Assembly: GCF_022026395.1 (NCBI RefSeq)
Contig: NZ_CP041767.1
Location: 3,752,501 to 3,816,500 of the forward strand
Direction: 5' to 3'
DNA: 64,000 bases
Source: Brevibacillus brevis
GTDB taxonomy: Bacteria; Bacillota; Bacilli; Brevibacillales; Brevibacillaceae
Below, piece by piece: positions 1 through 7,886 of this stretch. The notes below the pieces were generated by a model. It was not told the origin of the DNA, ran no database searches, and saw only the letters and a list, made by a program, of their open reading frames with translations. The translations under genes and the position numbers were made by a program. Each line of letters opens with the position of its first letter. Within the stretch, counting starts at the first letter, position 1.

Positions 1-195
1 GTAGAAGATGGACATAACGAGCTTACGCAAGGTTCCGTGCAGGCTTCGACCGCTGCTCCTGATTGGGGAGATTTTACCCATACACTGAAAGTGAAAAAAG
101 CGGAGCAGAACAGCACACTAACACTGATCTTGTTTGAAACAAGCATGAAAGACGGCAGCCGAAGAATGGAGCTCATCATTCCACTCCCGGAGTAA
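1..195 (+). CDS. C-terminal fragment of a Gmad2 (spore-germination Ig-like) domain protein
   Basis: The reading frame is open from the first base and ends with a stop at 193-195, so only the last 64 residues are visible. The segment has the pattern of the Gmad2 immunoglobulin-like domain: a VEDGHN start of a strand, a turn with APDWGDF, then LILFETSMKDGSRRMELIIPL at the C-terminus. Gmad2 domains occur in lipoproteins and secreted proteins linked to spore germination and in GerMN-like proteins. The N-terminal part and any partner domain lie outside the window, so the full function cannot be stated. The family assignment is from memory of the motif. Confidence 0.6.
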   Translation, partial: VEDGHNELTQGSVQASTAAPDWGDFTHTLKVKKAEQNSTLTLILFETSMKDGSRRMELIIPLPE

Positions 196-202
196 AGCCT
201 GC

Positions 203-244
203 AAAAAAATCAGACCCTCTCTATTAAAAAGAGAGGGCCTGATT
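203..244 (-). terminator. Rho-independent terminator of the small CxxC gene
   Basis: Arms 209-222 and 231-244 pair (AATCAGaCCCTCTC with GAGAGGGcCTGATT) and on the minus strand the stem runs into seven T. It lies downstream of the minus-strand gene at 305-424. It may also slow plus-strand transcription from the Gmad2 gene, but there is no T run on that side. Confidence 0.7.
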
Positions 245-304
245 GAAAGGGTCTATTATTAGATAGCAGTAGACAGTCAGTTGCCGTATGCCTTGCTTTT
301 ACTT

Positions 305-424
305 TTACTCGCCTTGTTCTTCCTTGAAGCATTCCATGCAGAGTGCACCATTGTTCTCGATTTCATACTCGGTCAAGCGAGCCTGGCAAGACTTGCATTG
401 TTTTTCCGTGAGCACTAAGTTCAA
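305..424 (-). CDS. 39-residue zinc-ribbon-like protein with two CxxC motifs
   Basis: A short minus-strand frame starts at a TTG at 422-424, with GAGGAG about 8 bases upstream, and ends with TAA at 305-307. The 39 residues contain CKSC (10-13) and CMEC (29-32), about 15 residues apart, the layout of a minimal four-cysteine zinc ribbon. There is no signal peptide or membrane segment. A terminator follows directly (203-244), which supports an independent transcription unit. I do not recognise a named family; the nearest idea is the small cytosolic zinc-ribbon proteins found in many Bacilli. Role unknown. Confidence 0.6.
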   Translation of the reverse strand: MNLVLTEKQCKSCQARLTEYEIENNGALCMECFKEEQGE

Positions 425-558
425 GACTATATCTCCTCTCAATGATGTAACGTAGTCTATTTATATTATAACCAAAGATTTATATCAGACAAACAGCTAT
501 CTGTTAAAATTTCGTGAATTTTCAAATATAAAAAATAATAAACAAAGAGGAGATCATC

Positions 559-1305
559 ATGACCTCACCCTATTTTTCACTTTTCCTAGCAGGGGAGCCG
601 TTTCGGCTGTTTTCCCCTTCTCACATTATCACTTTGATTCTTGTGCTCTGTCTGGTCATGCTCACCTATTTATTTCGGCAAAAACTCCAAGCCCCGACAA
701 ACCGACTCACCACCCGTTCCGTACTTGCGGGTGTCTTGCTTTTGTCAGAGGTTTGTTATCAGCTTTGGCATGTTTATACCGAGAGCTGGACGGCTGCTTA
801 CACATTGCCCTTGCAGCTGTGTAGCGTAACCCTCATTCTTTCTACTGTGATGCTTATGACGAGAAGCTACGGTCTGTATGAGATTACGTTTTTTGCCGGG
901 ATTGGCGGCGCCATGCAGGCATTGCTTACACCTGAGTTGTTTTATCCATTTCCACATTTCCGCTTTGTGCATTTTTTTGTAGCCCATGCGGGAATTGTCC
1001 TTGCTTGCCTGTACATGACGTGGGTAGAAGGCTACCGTCCGACCGTCCGTTCGATATGGAAAACGATGGGCTTTTTAAACCTGCTTTTGCTCGTTGCACT
1101 TTTCGTCAACCAATTGACGGGCGGAAATTACTTATTTGTCTCACGCAAACCGGACAATCCCAGTCTGATTGACTTTTTGGGCCCGTATCCGTGGTACATC
1201 GTTTCATTGGAAGGAGTAGCGCTCGCTTTGTTTTTCTTGTTGTACCTGCCCTTTGTCCGAAAGCAGCCGATGGCGAAGGAAGTCAGGAGCGATTTGTCTG
1301 TCTGA
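559..1305 (+). CDS. YwaF/TIGR02206-type integral membrane protein
   Basis: The 248-residue product is strongly hydrophobic with about seven predicted membrane segments. It resembles the TIGR02206 (YwaF) family: an N-terminal FSPSHII segment, LPLQLCSVTLILS, an internal GIGGAMQALLTPEL motif, and LYEITFFAGIGG. The family is found in many Bacilli and its role is unknown. The ATG at 559 has AGAGGAG about 7 bases before it. It is transcribed alone; the next gene is convergent and ends 1 base after its stop. The 5' region 425-558 is AT-rich. Confidence 0.75.
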   Translation: MTSPYFSLFLAGEPFRLFSPSHIITLILVLCLVMLTYLFRQKLQAPTNRLTTRSVLAGVLLLSEVCYQLWHVYTESWTAAYTLPLQLCSVTLILSTVMLMTRSYGLYEITFFAGIGGAMQALLTPELFYPFPHFRFVHFFVAHAGIVLACLYMTWVEGYRPTVRSIWKTMGFLNLLLLVALFVNQLTGGNYLFVSRKPDNPSLIDFLGPYPWYIVSLEGVALALFFLLYLPFVRKQPMAKEVRSDLSV

Positions 1306-1306
1306 A

Positions 1307-2185
1307 TTACGCTTGCTGCTCGTTTACCCAATCTGTGACACACTGCAAAAAGCGTTTGGCAGCCGGTGACTGCTTGGAAAAAGAGGTTGCTGCCACCCCC
1401 AGCGAACGGTAATGCTCCCCTTCGAGCGGGATCATCCGGATATTGGCTGGCAAGCGGAACAAGATCATTTCCGGAAGGATGCTGATCCCGAGCCCATTTT
1501 GCACCATGGCAATAATCGCGTGATCATCTCCCACTTCATATTTGATTCGCGGCTCGATCTGATACTGGGTCAGCAAACGCTGTATATCATTGTCACAGCC
1601 CGTCTTCGGCATGATAAATGTCTCTTCTGCCAATCGGCTCACATGCACCCGCTCCTCTTTGTAGAGCGGGTGTTCCTCTGTCACCAGCAAATACATCTGA
1701 TCCTTTTTCAAAGGAATCCATTCCAAATCCTCTGTTGTCGGTAAGGAGACGAAACCAAAATCAATCTCTCCACTTTGAATCCAACTCTCAATTCCATCGT
1801 AATACCCTTCCATCAGCTTAATCTCGATCGCCGGATACTGGTCTTGGAACCGCTTGAGGATTCCCGGAAGCCACTGTGTGGATACACTCGTGAACGTTCC
1901 AATTCTCACCGTCCCGACCTCCAACCCATTGATGGCAAACACCTCTTGTTTCATCCTCACATGACAGCGCAAGGTCTCGCGCATGAATGGAAGCAGTCGC
2001 TCCCCATTACTCGTGAGGCTAATGCCCGATCGTCCCCTTGTCAAAAGCGAAAACCCATATTCCCGCTCGAGACTCGCAATCGCATGACTAATCGCTGATT
2101 GTGTCAAACCCAGTATTTCTCCAGCTTTGGTTAAGCTCCCCGACTCAATAACGGTGATCACTACCTCAAACTTGTTCAAACTCAC
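1307..2185 (-). CDS. LysR-family transcriptional regulator
   Basis: The 292-residue protein has the LysR layout: a winged HTH over residues 1-60 (LTKAGEILGLTQSAISHAIASLE, with a typical recognition helix) and a periplasmic-binding-like effector domain from about 90 to 290. It is divergent from the EamA transporter at 2331, and a perfect palindrome with T-N11-A spacing sits in the gap 20 bases from its start. The usual logic of such pairs is that the regulator autorepresses and activates the transporter when a co-inducer binds; this is inference. The ligand is unknown. Confidence 0.88.
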   Translation of the reverse strand: MSLNKFEVVITVIESGSLTKAGEILGLTQSAISHAIASLEREYGFSLLTRGRSGISLTSNGERLLPFMRETLRCHVRMKQEVFAINGLEVGTVRIGTFTSVSTQWLPGILKRFQDQYPAIEIKLMEGYYDGIESWIQSGEIDFGFVSLPTTEDLEWIPLKKDQMYLLVTEEHPLYKEERVHVSRLAEETFIMPKTGCDNDIQRLLTQYQIEPRIKYEVGDDHAIIAMVQNGLGISILPEMILFRLPANIRMIPLEGEHYRSLGVAATSFSKQSPAAKRFLQCVTDWVNEQQA

Positions 2186-2204
2186 CCTTCTTCGCCTCCT
2201 TTTT

Positions 2205-2221
2205 CATGAATTCGATTCATG
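2205..2221. promoter_or_regulatory. Probable LysR operator, perfect 7-3-7 palindrome
   Basis: CATGAAT-TCG-ATTCATG is a perfect inverted repeat of 7-base arms with a 3-base centre. It contains TGAAT-N3-ATTCA, i.e. the T-N11-A core (T at 2207, A at 2219) that LysR-type regulators bind. It lies between the divergent LysR (start 2185) and EamA (start 2331) genes, where the regulatory site is expected. Confidence 0.65.
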
Positions 2222-2330
2222 AAAACCATCACAAACATTCATTTTTCTTATTCAAACGATACTCGTATACTGTTTATGGCGCAACACGGATTAGGACCCG
2301 ATTTTCTCGGGCAAGGAGGCTTATCTCATC

Positions 2331-3227
2331 ATGAAACCGCAAGTGAAAGCCGATTTGGCTATGATTTTGGTCACCCTGTTTTGGGGAACCTCGTATGTGT
2401 TTATGCAAATGGGATTGAAGGATTTGGAGACCTTCAATTTGATCGGAATCCGCTTTGGCATTGCTTTTCTACTAGCTGCCGCCTTGTTCCATAAACGCTT
2501 GCGTGGCACGAATCGAAAAACATTGCTCCATGCGTTCGTACTCGGTGCGCTCCTCTTCGGGGTTTTTGCCACCGTCACGAACGGAGTGAAATCGACGACA
2601 GCTTCCCAGGCAGGCTTTCTCGTTAGCTTGACTGTTATCTTTGTTCCGCTCTTATCTATTCTTTTGCGCAACCGCCCGGAAAAAAGAGTCTTCGTGGGCG
2701 CTGGACTGGCCATGATCGGCATCGGTCTTCTCACACTAAGCGCTGAATTTCGAATCAGCCAAGGAGACCTTTTGTGCATCGCTGGCGCCCTCTTTTATGC
2801 TACACATATTACCGTAACGGGCAGATGGGCCAACCAGTCGGATACGATTCAGTTGGGGATTTACCAGCTTGGCTTTACGGCGCTGCTCGGCATTGTTTTT
2901 TCATTTGCACTGGAGACTCCTGCATTGCCGCAGACTACAGAGGCTTGGATCGCCGTCCTCGCCCTTAGCGTATTGTGCAGCGCAATCGGCTTTGTCGTTC
3001 AAACGGTGGCTCAAAAATATACGACCGCCACGCACACGGGTGTTATTTTTTCCTTGGAGCCAGTCTTCGCTGCCCTGTTTGCCTTCTTGGTCACAGGCGA
3101 AACACTGTCTGTTCGCGGGTACATAGGCGCAGGTCTCGTTTTGATCAGTGTGCTGATTGCGGAAATCGATGTGAAGAGCTTGCTGCGCGGAAAGCAGCTG
3201 ACAAAAAACCCGACTCATCTATCCTGA
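2331..3227 (+). CDS. EamA/DMT-superfamily transporter
   Basis: The 298-residue protein has about ten membrane helices in two EamA repeats (roughly residues 8-140 and 150-285). The N-terminal LFWGTSYVFMQMGL and the second-repeat VFAALFAFLVTGE are typical of 10-TMS drug/metabolite transporters, which usually export amino acids or small metabolites. Start: ATG 2331, with GCAAGGAGGC about 9 bases upstream. It is divergent from the LysR gene, which probably regulates it. The last codons fold into the terminator at 3206-3236, so the stop lies inside the hairpin. Confidence 0.85.
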   Translation: MKPQVKADLAMILVTLFWGTSYVFMQMGLKDLETFNLIGIRFGIAFLLAAALFHKRLRGTNRKTLLHAFVLGALLFGVFATVTNGVKSTTASQAGFLVSLTVIFVPLLSILLRNRPEKRVFVGAGLAMIGIGLLTLSAEFRISQGDLLCIAGALFYATHITVTGRWANQSDTIQLGIYQLGFTALLGIVFSFALETPALPQTTEAWIAVLALSVLCSAIGFVVQTVAQKYTTATHTGVIFSLEPVFAALFAFLVTGETLSVRGYIGAGLVLISVLIAEIDVKSLLRGKQLTKNPTHLS

Positions 3228-3236
3228 GTCGGGTTT
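3206..3236. terminator. Bidirectional terminator overlapping the transporter stop codon
   Basis: Arms 3206-3217 and 3225-3236 (AAACCCGACTCA with TGAGTCGGGTTT) form a perfect 12-bp stem. The TGA stop of the transporter (3225-3227) is part of the right arm. On the minus strand the stem is followed by six T, so it can also end the convergent amidohydrolase transcript. Confidence 0.75.
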
Positions 3237-3352
3237 CGCGTATGGGTTAGGCAAGAGCGCAATCTGAAGCAAATCGACGCCATAAACCAGCGGAAGTCCA
3301 GGACTTCCTTTCTTGTCCAGGGCGCCGCTGCTCTGATTTTCGGGTTATTTTT

Positions 3353-4951
3353 TCAAGACGTGTAGCAAACTTTTCCACCAATGATGGTCATCATGACCTT
3401 TGTCGAGAGCAACTCGTCTGGATCGATAGTAAACAGGTCTTTGGAATATACAGTCATATCCGCATATTTTCCACGAGACAGCGTGCCTTTTACATGATCT
3501 TCGTTCGTCACCTGTGCACTGCCCAATGTAAACAGATGAATCGCTTCCTCCATCGTCAGCTTTTCTTGTGGGAAGTATCCATCGTGGGTTTCCCCCGGTG
3601 CCTTGCGTGTGACGGCTGCGTGTATCCCCAACAGAGGATCGATGGGTTCTACTGGTGTATCCGAGCCCGCAGCGCAAATGATTCCATAGTCCATCATCGT
3701 TTTCCAGATGTACGAGTGTTGAATCCGCTCCTGTCCTACGCGATCCATTACCCACGGGAAGTCTCCTGCGAGAAAACGCGGTTGGATATCTGCAATCCGA
3801 TGAGGATGCTTCAAGCGGTCCAGCAGGTCCGGCCGCAAGATTTGTGTGTGTATGAGGCGGTCCCGGTAGGCCACTGCCGGAAACTGATCCAAGCTATCCA
3901 GCACCATCTCCAGTGCTTTGTCGCCAATGGTGTGTACAGCAATGGGCATCCCGAGTCCACGTGCTTGTCGTACCAGCTCTGTCAGCTCGTCTTGCTCATG
4001 CACAGGATAACCGCTGGTGCTCGGATCATCAGCATACGGAGCTGACAGGTAAGCCGTCCTGCGTCCTAATGCCCCATCTGCAAAAATTTTCACCGCACCG
4101 ATTCGCACATGAGCGTTGCCGTAACCAGCCGTCATCTTTAAGTCGCGCAGCTCATGCATATGCGGGTAGTAGACAAGCAGGTTGCTGCGCAGCGCAAGCT
4201 CTTCGCCATTGATGAGCTCATCATAGAGTCGATACGTTTGCGCAAGTCCGCCCAATTCACGCAAATCCTCCGTATGCGCCCCTGTCAATCCATGCGCCAT
4301 TGCATAGTGGATCGAGTTGCGCAGGCTTTGCTTCAACTGATCGTAGTCAGGTCTTGGAATATGCTTCGTAATCAGGTTGGAGGCAGTTTCCAACAACATG
4401 CCTGTTGGCTTTCCGCTTATAGGATCATGTACGATGACTCCCCCCGCAGGCACCTCCATGTCACGATGATAGCCACTTAGCTCCAATGCCTTGCTGTTGA
4501 CCAAATTCGCATGTCCACATATTCGCGCCAGAAGAATCGGGCAATGTGGTGCAGCTTGATCAAGTTCTTCGATGGTAGGAATGCCGCCACCATCCGCGAA
4601 CAAATTCTCATCCCAGCCATAACCTTGTATCCACGCATTTTCAGGTGTGACTTGCGCTTTTTCTTTTAAGAGAAACAGCAGCTCATCCTTGGAGCGAGCT
4701 TTGCTCAAATCCAGTTGCAAAAAGGTCAGACCGAGCCATCCCAAATGCAAGTGGCTGTCAATCAATCCCGGGGTAGCGGTACAACCTTGCAGATCAATGA
4801 CCGTTGCATCACTGCCTCCGTATTGAAGAAGCATGTCTGCATCGCTGCCCAGGTCATGCACAATTCCATCTCGAACGACTAATGCTTGTACGAACAAATG
4901 CCGGGAATCTCCTGTGTAAATGCGTCCATTTCTGAAAATGGTTGTCGCCAT
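3353..4951 (-). CDS. YtcJ-type metal-dependent amidohydrolase (amidohydrolase family 3)
   Basis: The 532-residue enzyme has the amidohydrolase-3 layout: an N-terminal beta-sandwich with GRIYTG, the metal-binding HLH at residues 67-69 (PGLIDSHLHLG), a central VRIGAVKIFADGALG segment, AVHTIGDKA with a metal-ligand His, and GSDTPVEP near the C-terminus with the catalytic Asp. The frame is open for 64 more codons upstream, but the ATG at 4951 has AAGAGGT in front and begins with the conserved ATTIFRNGRIYTG, so I chose it. Substrate unknown; relatives hydrolyse N-acyl or cyclic amide substrates. Cytosolic, apparently monocistronic. Confidence 0.85.
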   Translation of the reverse strand: MATTIFRNGRIYTGDSRHLFVQALVVRDGIVHDLGSDADMLLQYGGSDATVIDLQGCTATPGLIDSHLHLGWLGLTFLQLDLSKARSKDELLFLLKEKAQVTPENAWIQGYGWDENLFADGGGIPTIEELDQAAPHCPILLARICGHANLVNSKALELSGYHRDMEVPAGGVIVHDPISGKPTGMLLETASNLITKHIPRPDYDQLKQSLRNSIHYAMAHGLTGAHTEDLRELGGLAQTYRLYDELINGEELALRSNLLVYYPHMHELRDLKMTAGYGNAHVRIGAVKIFADGALGRRTAYLSAPYADDPSTSGYPVHEQDELTELVRQARGLGMPIAVHTIGDKALEMVLDSLDQFPAVAYRDRLIHTQILRPDLLDRLKHPHRIADIQPRFLAGDFPWVMDRVGQERIQHSYIWKTMMDYGIICAAGSDTPVEPIDPLLGIHAAVTRKAPGETHDGYFPQEKLTMEEAIHLFTLGSAQVTNEDHVKGTLSRGKYADMTVYSKDLFTIDPDELLSTKVMMTIIGGKVCYTS

Positions 4952-5169
4952 CTCGTGACCTCTTTTCTGTTCGCTTCTGTATTTTTCGTATGCCTCCCCT
5001 CTTAATTTGTTTGCTTGTAGTCGTTTTCCTCCCTGAAATGAAATAACGTTCAAAAAATTACGACCTTCTTTTTCATTTGGGAAAACATGGTGTTTACTCA
5101 CTTTCCTGTTGAAAGCAGCAGCGGTAGGGCACGTTATGTTCATGTCCTATTTTTGCGCGGAGGGAACGT

Positions 5170-6480
5170 ATGCAACAAAAAACAAAAAAACGCCTTCCAC
5201 CCTTCCTTCCCATACAGGAGTCCACTGGTCTGAAAATGTCGCACCATGAGCCTTCTCACCAAAAGTCATCAGGCCGTCTGGACAATCAAGCCAAGCTGCT
5301 GCTCCTGGTCAACGCTGTGTTTATTGCCGCTGGCGCCCTTTCTGGCACGTTTGTAAACGTCTATTTGTGGAAGGTAAAAAGTCAATTTGCCCCGATCGCT
5401 TGGTTTACTTTTTCCGCTCATCTCGCGGGTGCGCTTACCTTTTGGCTTGCGGGCTGGTACGTGAAGCGTCTGAACAAAATGAATGTCCTGCGCGCTGGCA
5501 TGGCCGTTTCTGCCCTTTTTTATTTGCTCGTTCTTCTGGCAGGTCCCAAAGCTGTCTCTTATGCTGTACCGCTTGGGCTCGTTCAGGGTATGGCGAATGG
5601 ATTTTTTTGGCTGTCCTTCAACGTGGTGTACTTCGAAATCACGAATGCGGATAACCGCGACCTATTCAACGGTACGGCAGGGCTGCTCGCTTCACTTGGC
5701 GGCATGCTCGCTCCATGGATATCGGGCTTGCTCATTACACGGCTTCCGGGCAACAGCGGCTACTCCCTTATTTTCGGGATTTCTCTTGCGCTATTTGTCA
5801 TCGGCGTGTTCATCAGCTTTTTTCTGAAAAAACGCCAATCGGAAGGGACGTATTCCTGGAGCTTTTCCTTACGTTGTTTGCGAGAGGAGCGCGAGTGGCG
5901 CTGGGCAGCAGGGGCTTTAGCTGGTCAAGGACTGCGTGAAGGTGTATTCGGCTTTGTGATCGGTCTACTCGTCTACATTGCCACGAAAAGCGAGATGACT
6001 CTCGGCAACTACTGGCTGACTACATCTGCCGTCGGACTTGTGAGCTACTTCCTGATCTCCAAATGGTTCACTCCCCGCTTTCGCAAGTGGGGAATGCTCA
6101 CTGGTTCTGTCATCATGTGGGGGATTCTCTTCGTATTTTTTTGGCAGGTGAGCTTTACAACACTGCTTATTTTCGGGATTGCCGTGTCCATTGCTTACCC
6201 ACTGTTTTCAGTGCCCATGCTTTCCACGATTTTTGATCTGATTGGCACGAACGAAGAGAGCGCCCGCAATCGAGTCGAGTATGTCGTGCTGCGAGAGTTC
6301 GCTCTGGACGTTGGTCGGCTGGTGGGGATTCTGATCTTTCTGCTGGTAACGTCTTTGAGCGTCTCTCCTCTTACACTGAATTGGTTGATTTTGTGTATCG
6401 GAATCGGCCCACTCATCGCATGGTTTTGCATGACCAAGCTATTCCGTCACGTTCCTGCTGCTAAAAAAGCAGACAATTGA
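5170..6480 (+). CDS. Major facilitator superfamily transporter
   Basis: The 436-residue protein has a cytosolic N-terminal tail of about 35 residues followed by roughly 12 hydrophobic helices, with a short charged loop in the middle (about residues 215-240). The ATG at 5170 follows GGAGGGAACGT, a very good ribosome binding site, so the polar N-terminal tail is probably real; an internal ATG at residue 23 is the alternative. Nothing identifies the substrate. It is divergent from the amidohydrolase gene and closed by the hairpin at 6506-6540. Confidence 0.85.
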   Translation: MQQKTKKRLPPFLPIQESTGLKMSHHEPSHQKSSGRLDNQAKLLLLVNAVFIAAGALSGTFVNVYLWKVKSQFAPIAWFTFSAHLAGALTFWLAGWYVKRLNKMNVLRAGMAVSALFYLLVLLAGPKAVSYAVPLGLVQGMANGFFWLSFNVVYFEITNADNRDLFNGTAGLLASLGGMLAPWISGLLITRLPGNSGYSLIFGISLALFVIGVFISFFLKKRQSEGTYSWSFSLRCLREEREWRWAAGALAGQGLREGVFGFVIGLLVYIATKSEMTLGNYWLTTSAVGLVSYFLISKWFTPRFRKWGMLTGSVIMWGILFVFFWQVSFTTLLIFGIAVSIAYPLFSVPMLSTIFDLIGTNEESARNRVEYVVLREFALDVGRLVGILIFLLVTSLSVSPLTLNWLILCIGIGPLIAWFCMTKLFRHVPAAKKADN

Positions 6481-6505
6481 ACGAAGCGTGCACCCAGGAG
6501 AAAAC

Positions 6506-6540
6506 AAAACCCGCTTCGGCTGACTTGCCTGGCGGGTTTT
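6506..6540 (+). terminator. Terminator of the MFS gene
   Basis: Arms AAAACCCGC (6506-6514) and GCGGGTTTT (6532-6540) form a 9-bp stem ending in T, 25 bases after the MFS stop. Confidence 0.65.
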
Positions 6541-6545
6541 AGCAA

Positions 6546-6588
6546 CAAAAAACCTTTCCCACTCGGAGGCTAGCTCCCAGGAAAGGTT
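6546..6588 (-). terminator. Terminator of the 6605-6886 gene
   Basis: Arms AACCTTTCC (6551-6559) and GGAAAGGTT (6580-6588) pair; on the minus strand a run of six T follows. It lies 16 bases after the stop of the small minus-strand gene. Confidence 0.7.
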
Positions 6589-6604
6589 GCGCTGGTTTTT
6601 TCGA

Positions 6605-6886
6605 TTATGATTGGGCTACTTTTTCTTTCGCTTTCGTTACGATGTGGTGACCGAGCGGCAAGCCGCGCTGCTCCAGCTCATCCGCTGTCACAATATGGAG
6701 CGTCTCACTTTTACACGGCATGGGCATCAATCCGCCCAATGGACTCATCACTCTTCCGATCGTGTCTGTCTCAATGAGCACGTACAGGCCTTTTTCCTCC
6801 AATTGTTGCATGAATTCTCCCCAACGCTTGGAAGTAATTTGATCGGCGTGCTTGGTGAATATGACACCCATTTCTTGTGCTAGCAT
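6605..6886 (-). CDS. 93-residue protein of unknown function
   Basis: A compact soluble protein with no signal peptide or membrane helix. The N-terminal half has an alpha-helical look (EFMQQLEEKGLYVLIETD) and the centre a hydrophobic GRVMSPLGGLMPMP segment; there is one cysteine. It is flanked by its own terminator (6546-6588) and a 280-base upstream gap, so it appears to be transcribed alone. The start at 6886 has AAGGAGATTTTGC ahead of the ATG. I do not recognise the family. Confidence 0.6.
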   Translation of the reverse strand: MLAQEMGVIFTKHADQITSKRWGEFMQQLEEKGLYVLIETDTIGRVMSPLGGLMPMPCKSETLHIVTADELEQRGLPLGHHIVTKAKEKVAQS

Positions 6887-6981
6887 GCAAAATCTCCTTT
6901 GTTCTATCCGTCAAATATATGCTTCAAAAGATAATCTAACAATACAGGGAAACCTCCCTTCTGGCAAAATCCGTGTAAGCC

Positions 6982-7021
6982 AAAAAAACACGAAAAACGG
7001 TTGTTTTTGACCGCTTTTCGT
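6982..7021 (-). terminator. Terminator of the UvrX/YolD operon
   Basis: Arms ACGAAAAACGGT (6990-7001) and ACCGCTTTTCGT (7010-7021) give a stem of about 11 bp and on the minus strand a run of seven T follows. It lies 147 bases after the YolD-like gene. Confidence 0.65.
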
Positions 7022-7167
7022 TTCAGGAATCTCACATCTTCCTCGCACACACCGTTTCAACGCGGCACGCTGTTTTTTGCCGCTTGCTTTTGAAAAAGAG
7101 GCCTATTTTTGCCGATTTCCTGAGTAATTCTCATATCTTGCCCATCATGTACCTGCATTTCTTCGAT

Positions 7168-7518
7168 TTAGAAGCTCGCTGCCAGCTCCACATGCAGCAA
7201 TCGGGCAAAAGGAACCCAGTGAATCTCGGAGCCTGCCCGAAGCTTGAGGCGTCTCGCCGCTTGATCAATATGGATAATGTGGGCAGACAGGCGTCGCGGC
7301 TCTCGCCCGTCATAATAGGTCAGTGTCAGGATACTCTCTGTCTGAAACGCCTGCCATACCAGCTCGCTCAAGGCGCTGAGCTGCTCCTGATCCAGCTCGG
7401 GTGGTACATAGCGGCGCTCTTCTTCCTTGATCCGCAAATACATTTCCCGATGCTCCGGCAGCACAAACCGACTGGCCACGAATACATTTTCCTTTTTGGA
7501 CACGCGTTTTTCCCTCAT
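7168..7518 (-). CDS. YolD-like family protein
   Basis: The 116-residue protein matches the YolD-like family (PF08863): a KKENVFVASRFVLPEHREM N-terminal segment, a central helical stretch, then LTLTYYDGREPRRLSAHIIHID and a C-terminal IHWVPFARLLHVEL strand. YolD-like proteins are typically encoded next to UvrX-type Y-family polymerases, as in the SPbeta uvrX-yolD pair, and are thought to act with them in SOS mutagenesis. Here it is the third gene of the operon; its ATG overlaps the preceding stop by 4 bases. Expression is probably LexA-controlled through the boxes at 9143-9194. Confidence 0.85.
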   Translation of the reverse strand: MREKRVSKKENVFVASRFVLPEHREMYLRIKEEERRYVPPELDQEQLSALSELVWQAFQTESILTLTYYDGREPRRLSAHIIHIDQAARRLKLRAGSEIHWVPFARLLHVELAASF

Positions 7519-7886
7519 TGCTTGTTCTCTCCTCGCTGTTCATATCGGGTCCATAAATGGACGAGCTCCTGACACTCTGCCCGCAATACCTCAATCGTAT
7601 AGATCGCTTCTCGCACATACCCGCGTTGTCGATAGTGGACGACATACATATGTCCCTGACGTCGTGAGCTGACGACTGTGCACCCTCTTTGCCGCAGGAT
7701 GCGACGCAGCTGGTGATGCTGCCGCTCCGCCCACCGCGAGAGCTCATTGAACATCATCTGATAAGAAAACTTCAACGGCACAATCCGCATCTGCCCCAGA
7801 TCGGCCATGACCGCCCGAAACAAAATGCCAAATAAAATATACTGGCGTATCATTTCCTGCTCGTCAGACACCATCGGCTCCGTCAC
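7515..7886 (-). CDS. Unknown protein between uvrX-like and yolD-like genes
   Basis: The 123-residue protein is rich in Arg and Gln with a hydrophobic N-terminal helix (IRQYILFGILFRAVMADL), then a basic middle (RWAERQHHQLRRILRQRGCTVV) and a beta-rich end. It overlaps both neighbours by 4 bases (GTGA and ATGA junctions), so all three are translationally coupled. I do not recognise a named family. Its fixed position suggests a role in the SOS polymerase module, perhaps DNA contact via the basic segment; that is inference. Confidence 0.7.
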   Translation of the reverse strand: MTEPMVSDEQEMIRQYILFGILFRAVMADLGQMRIVPLKFSYQMMFNELSRWAERQHHQLRRILRQRGCTVVSSRRQGHMYVVHYRQRGYVREAIYTIEVLRAECQELVHLWTRYEQRGENKQ

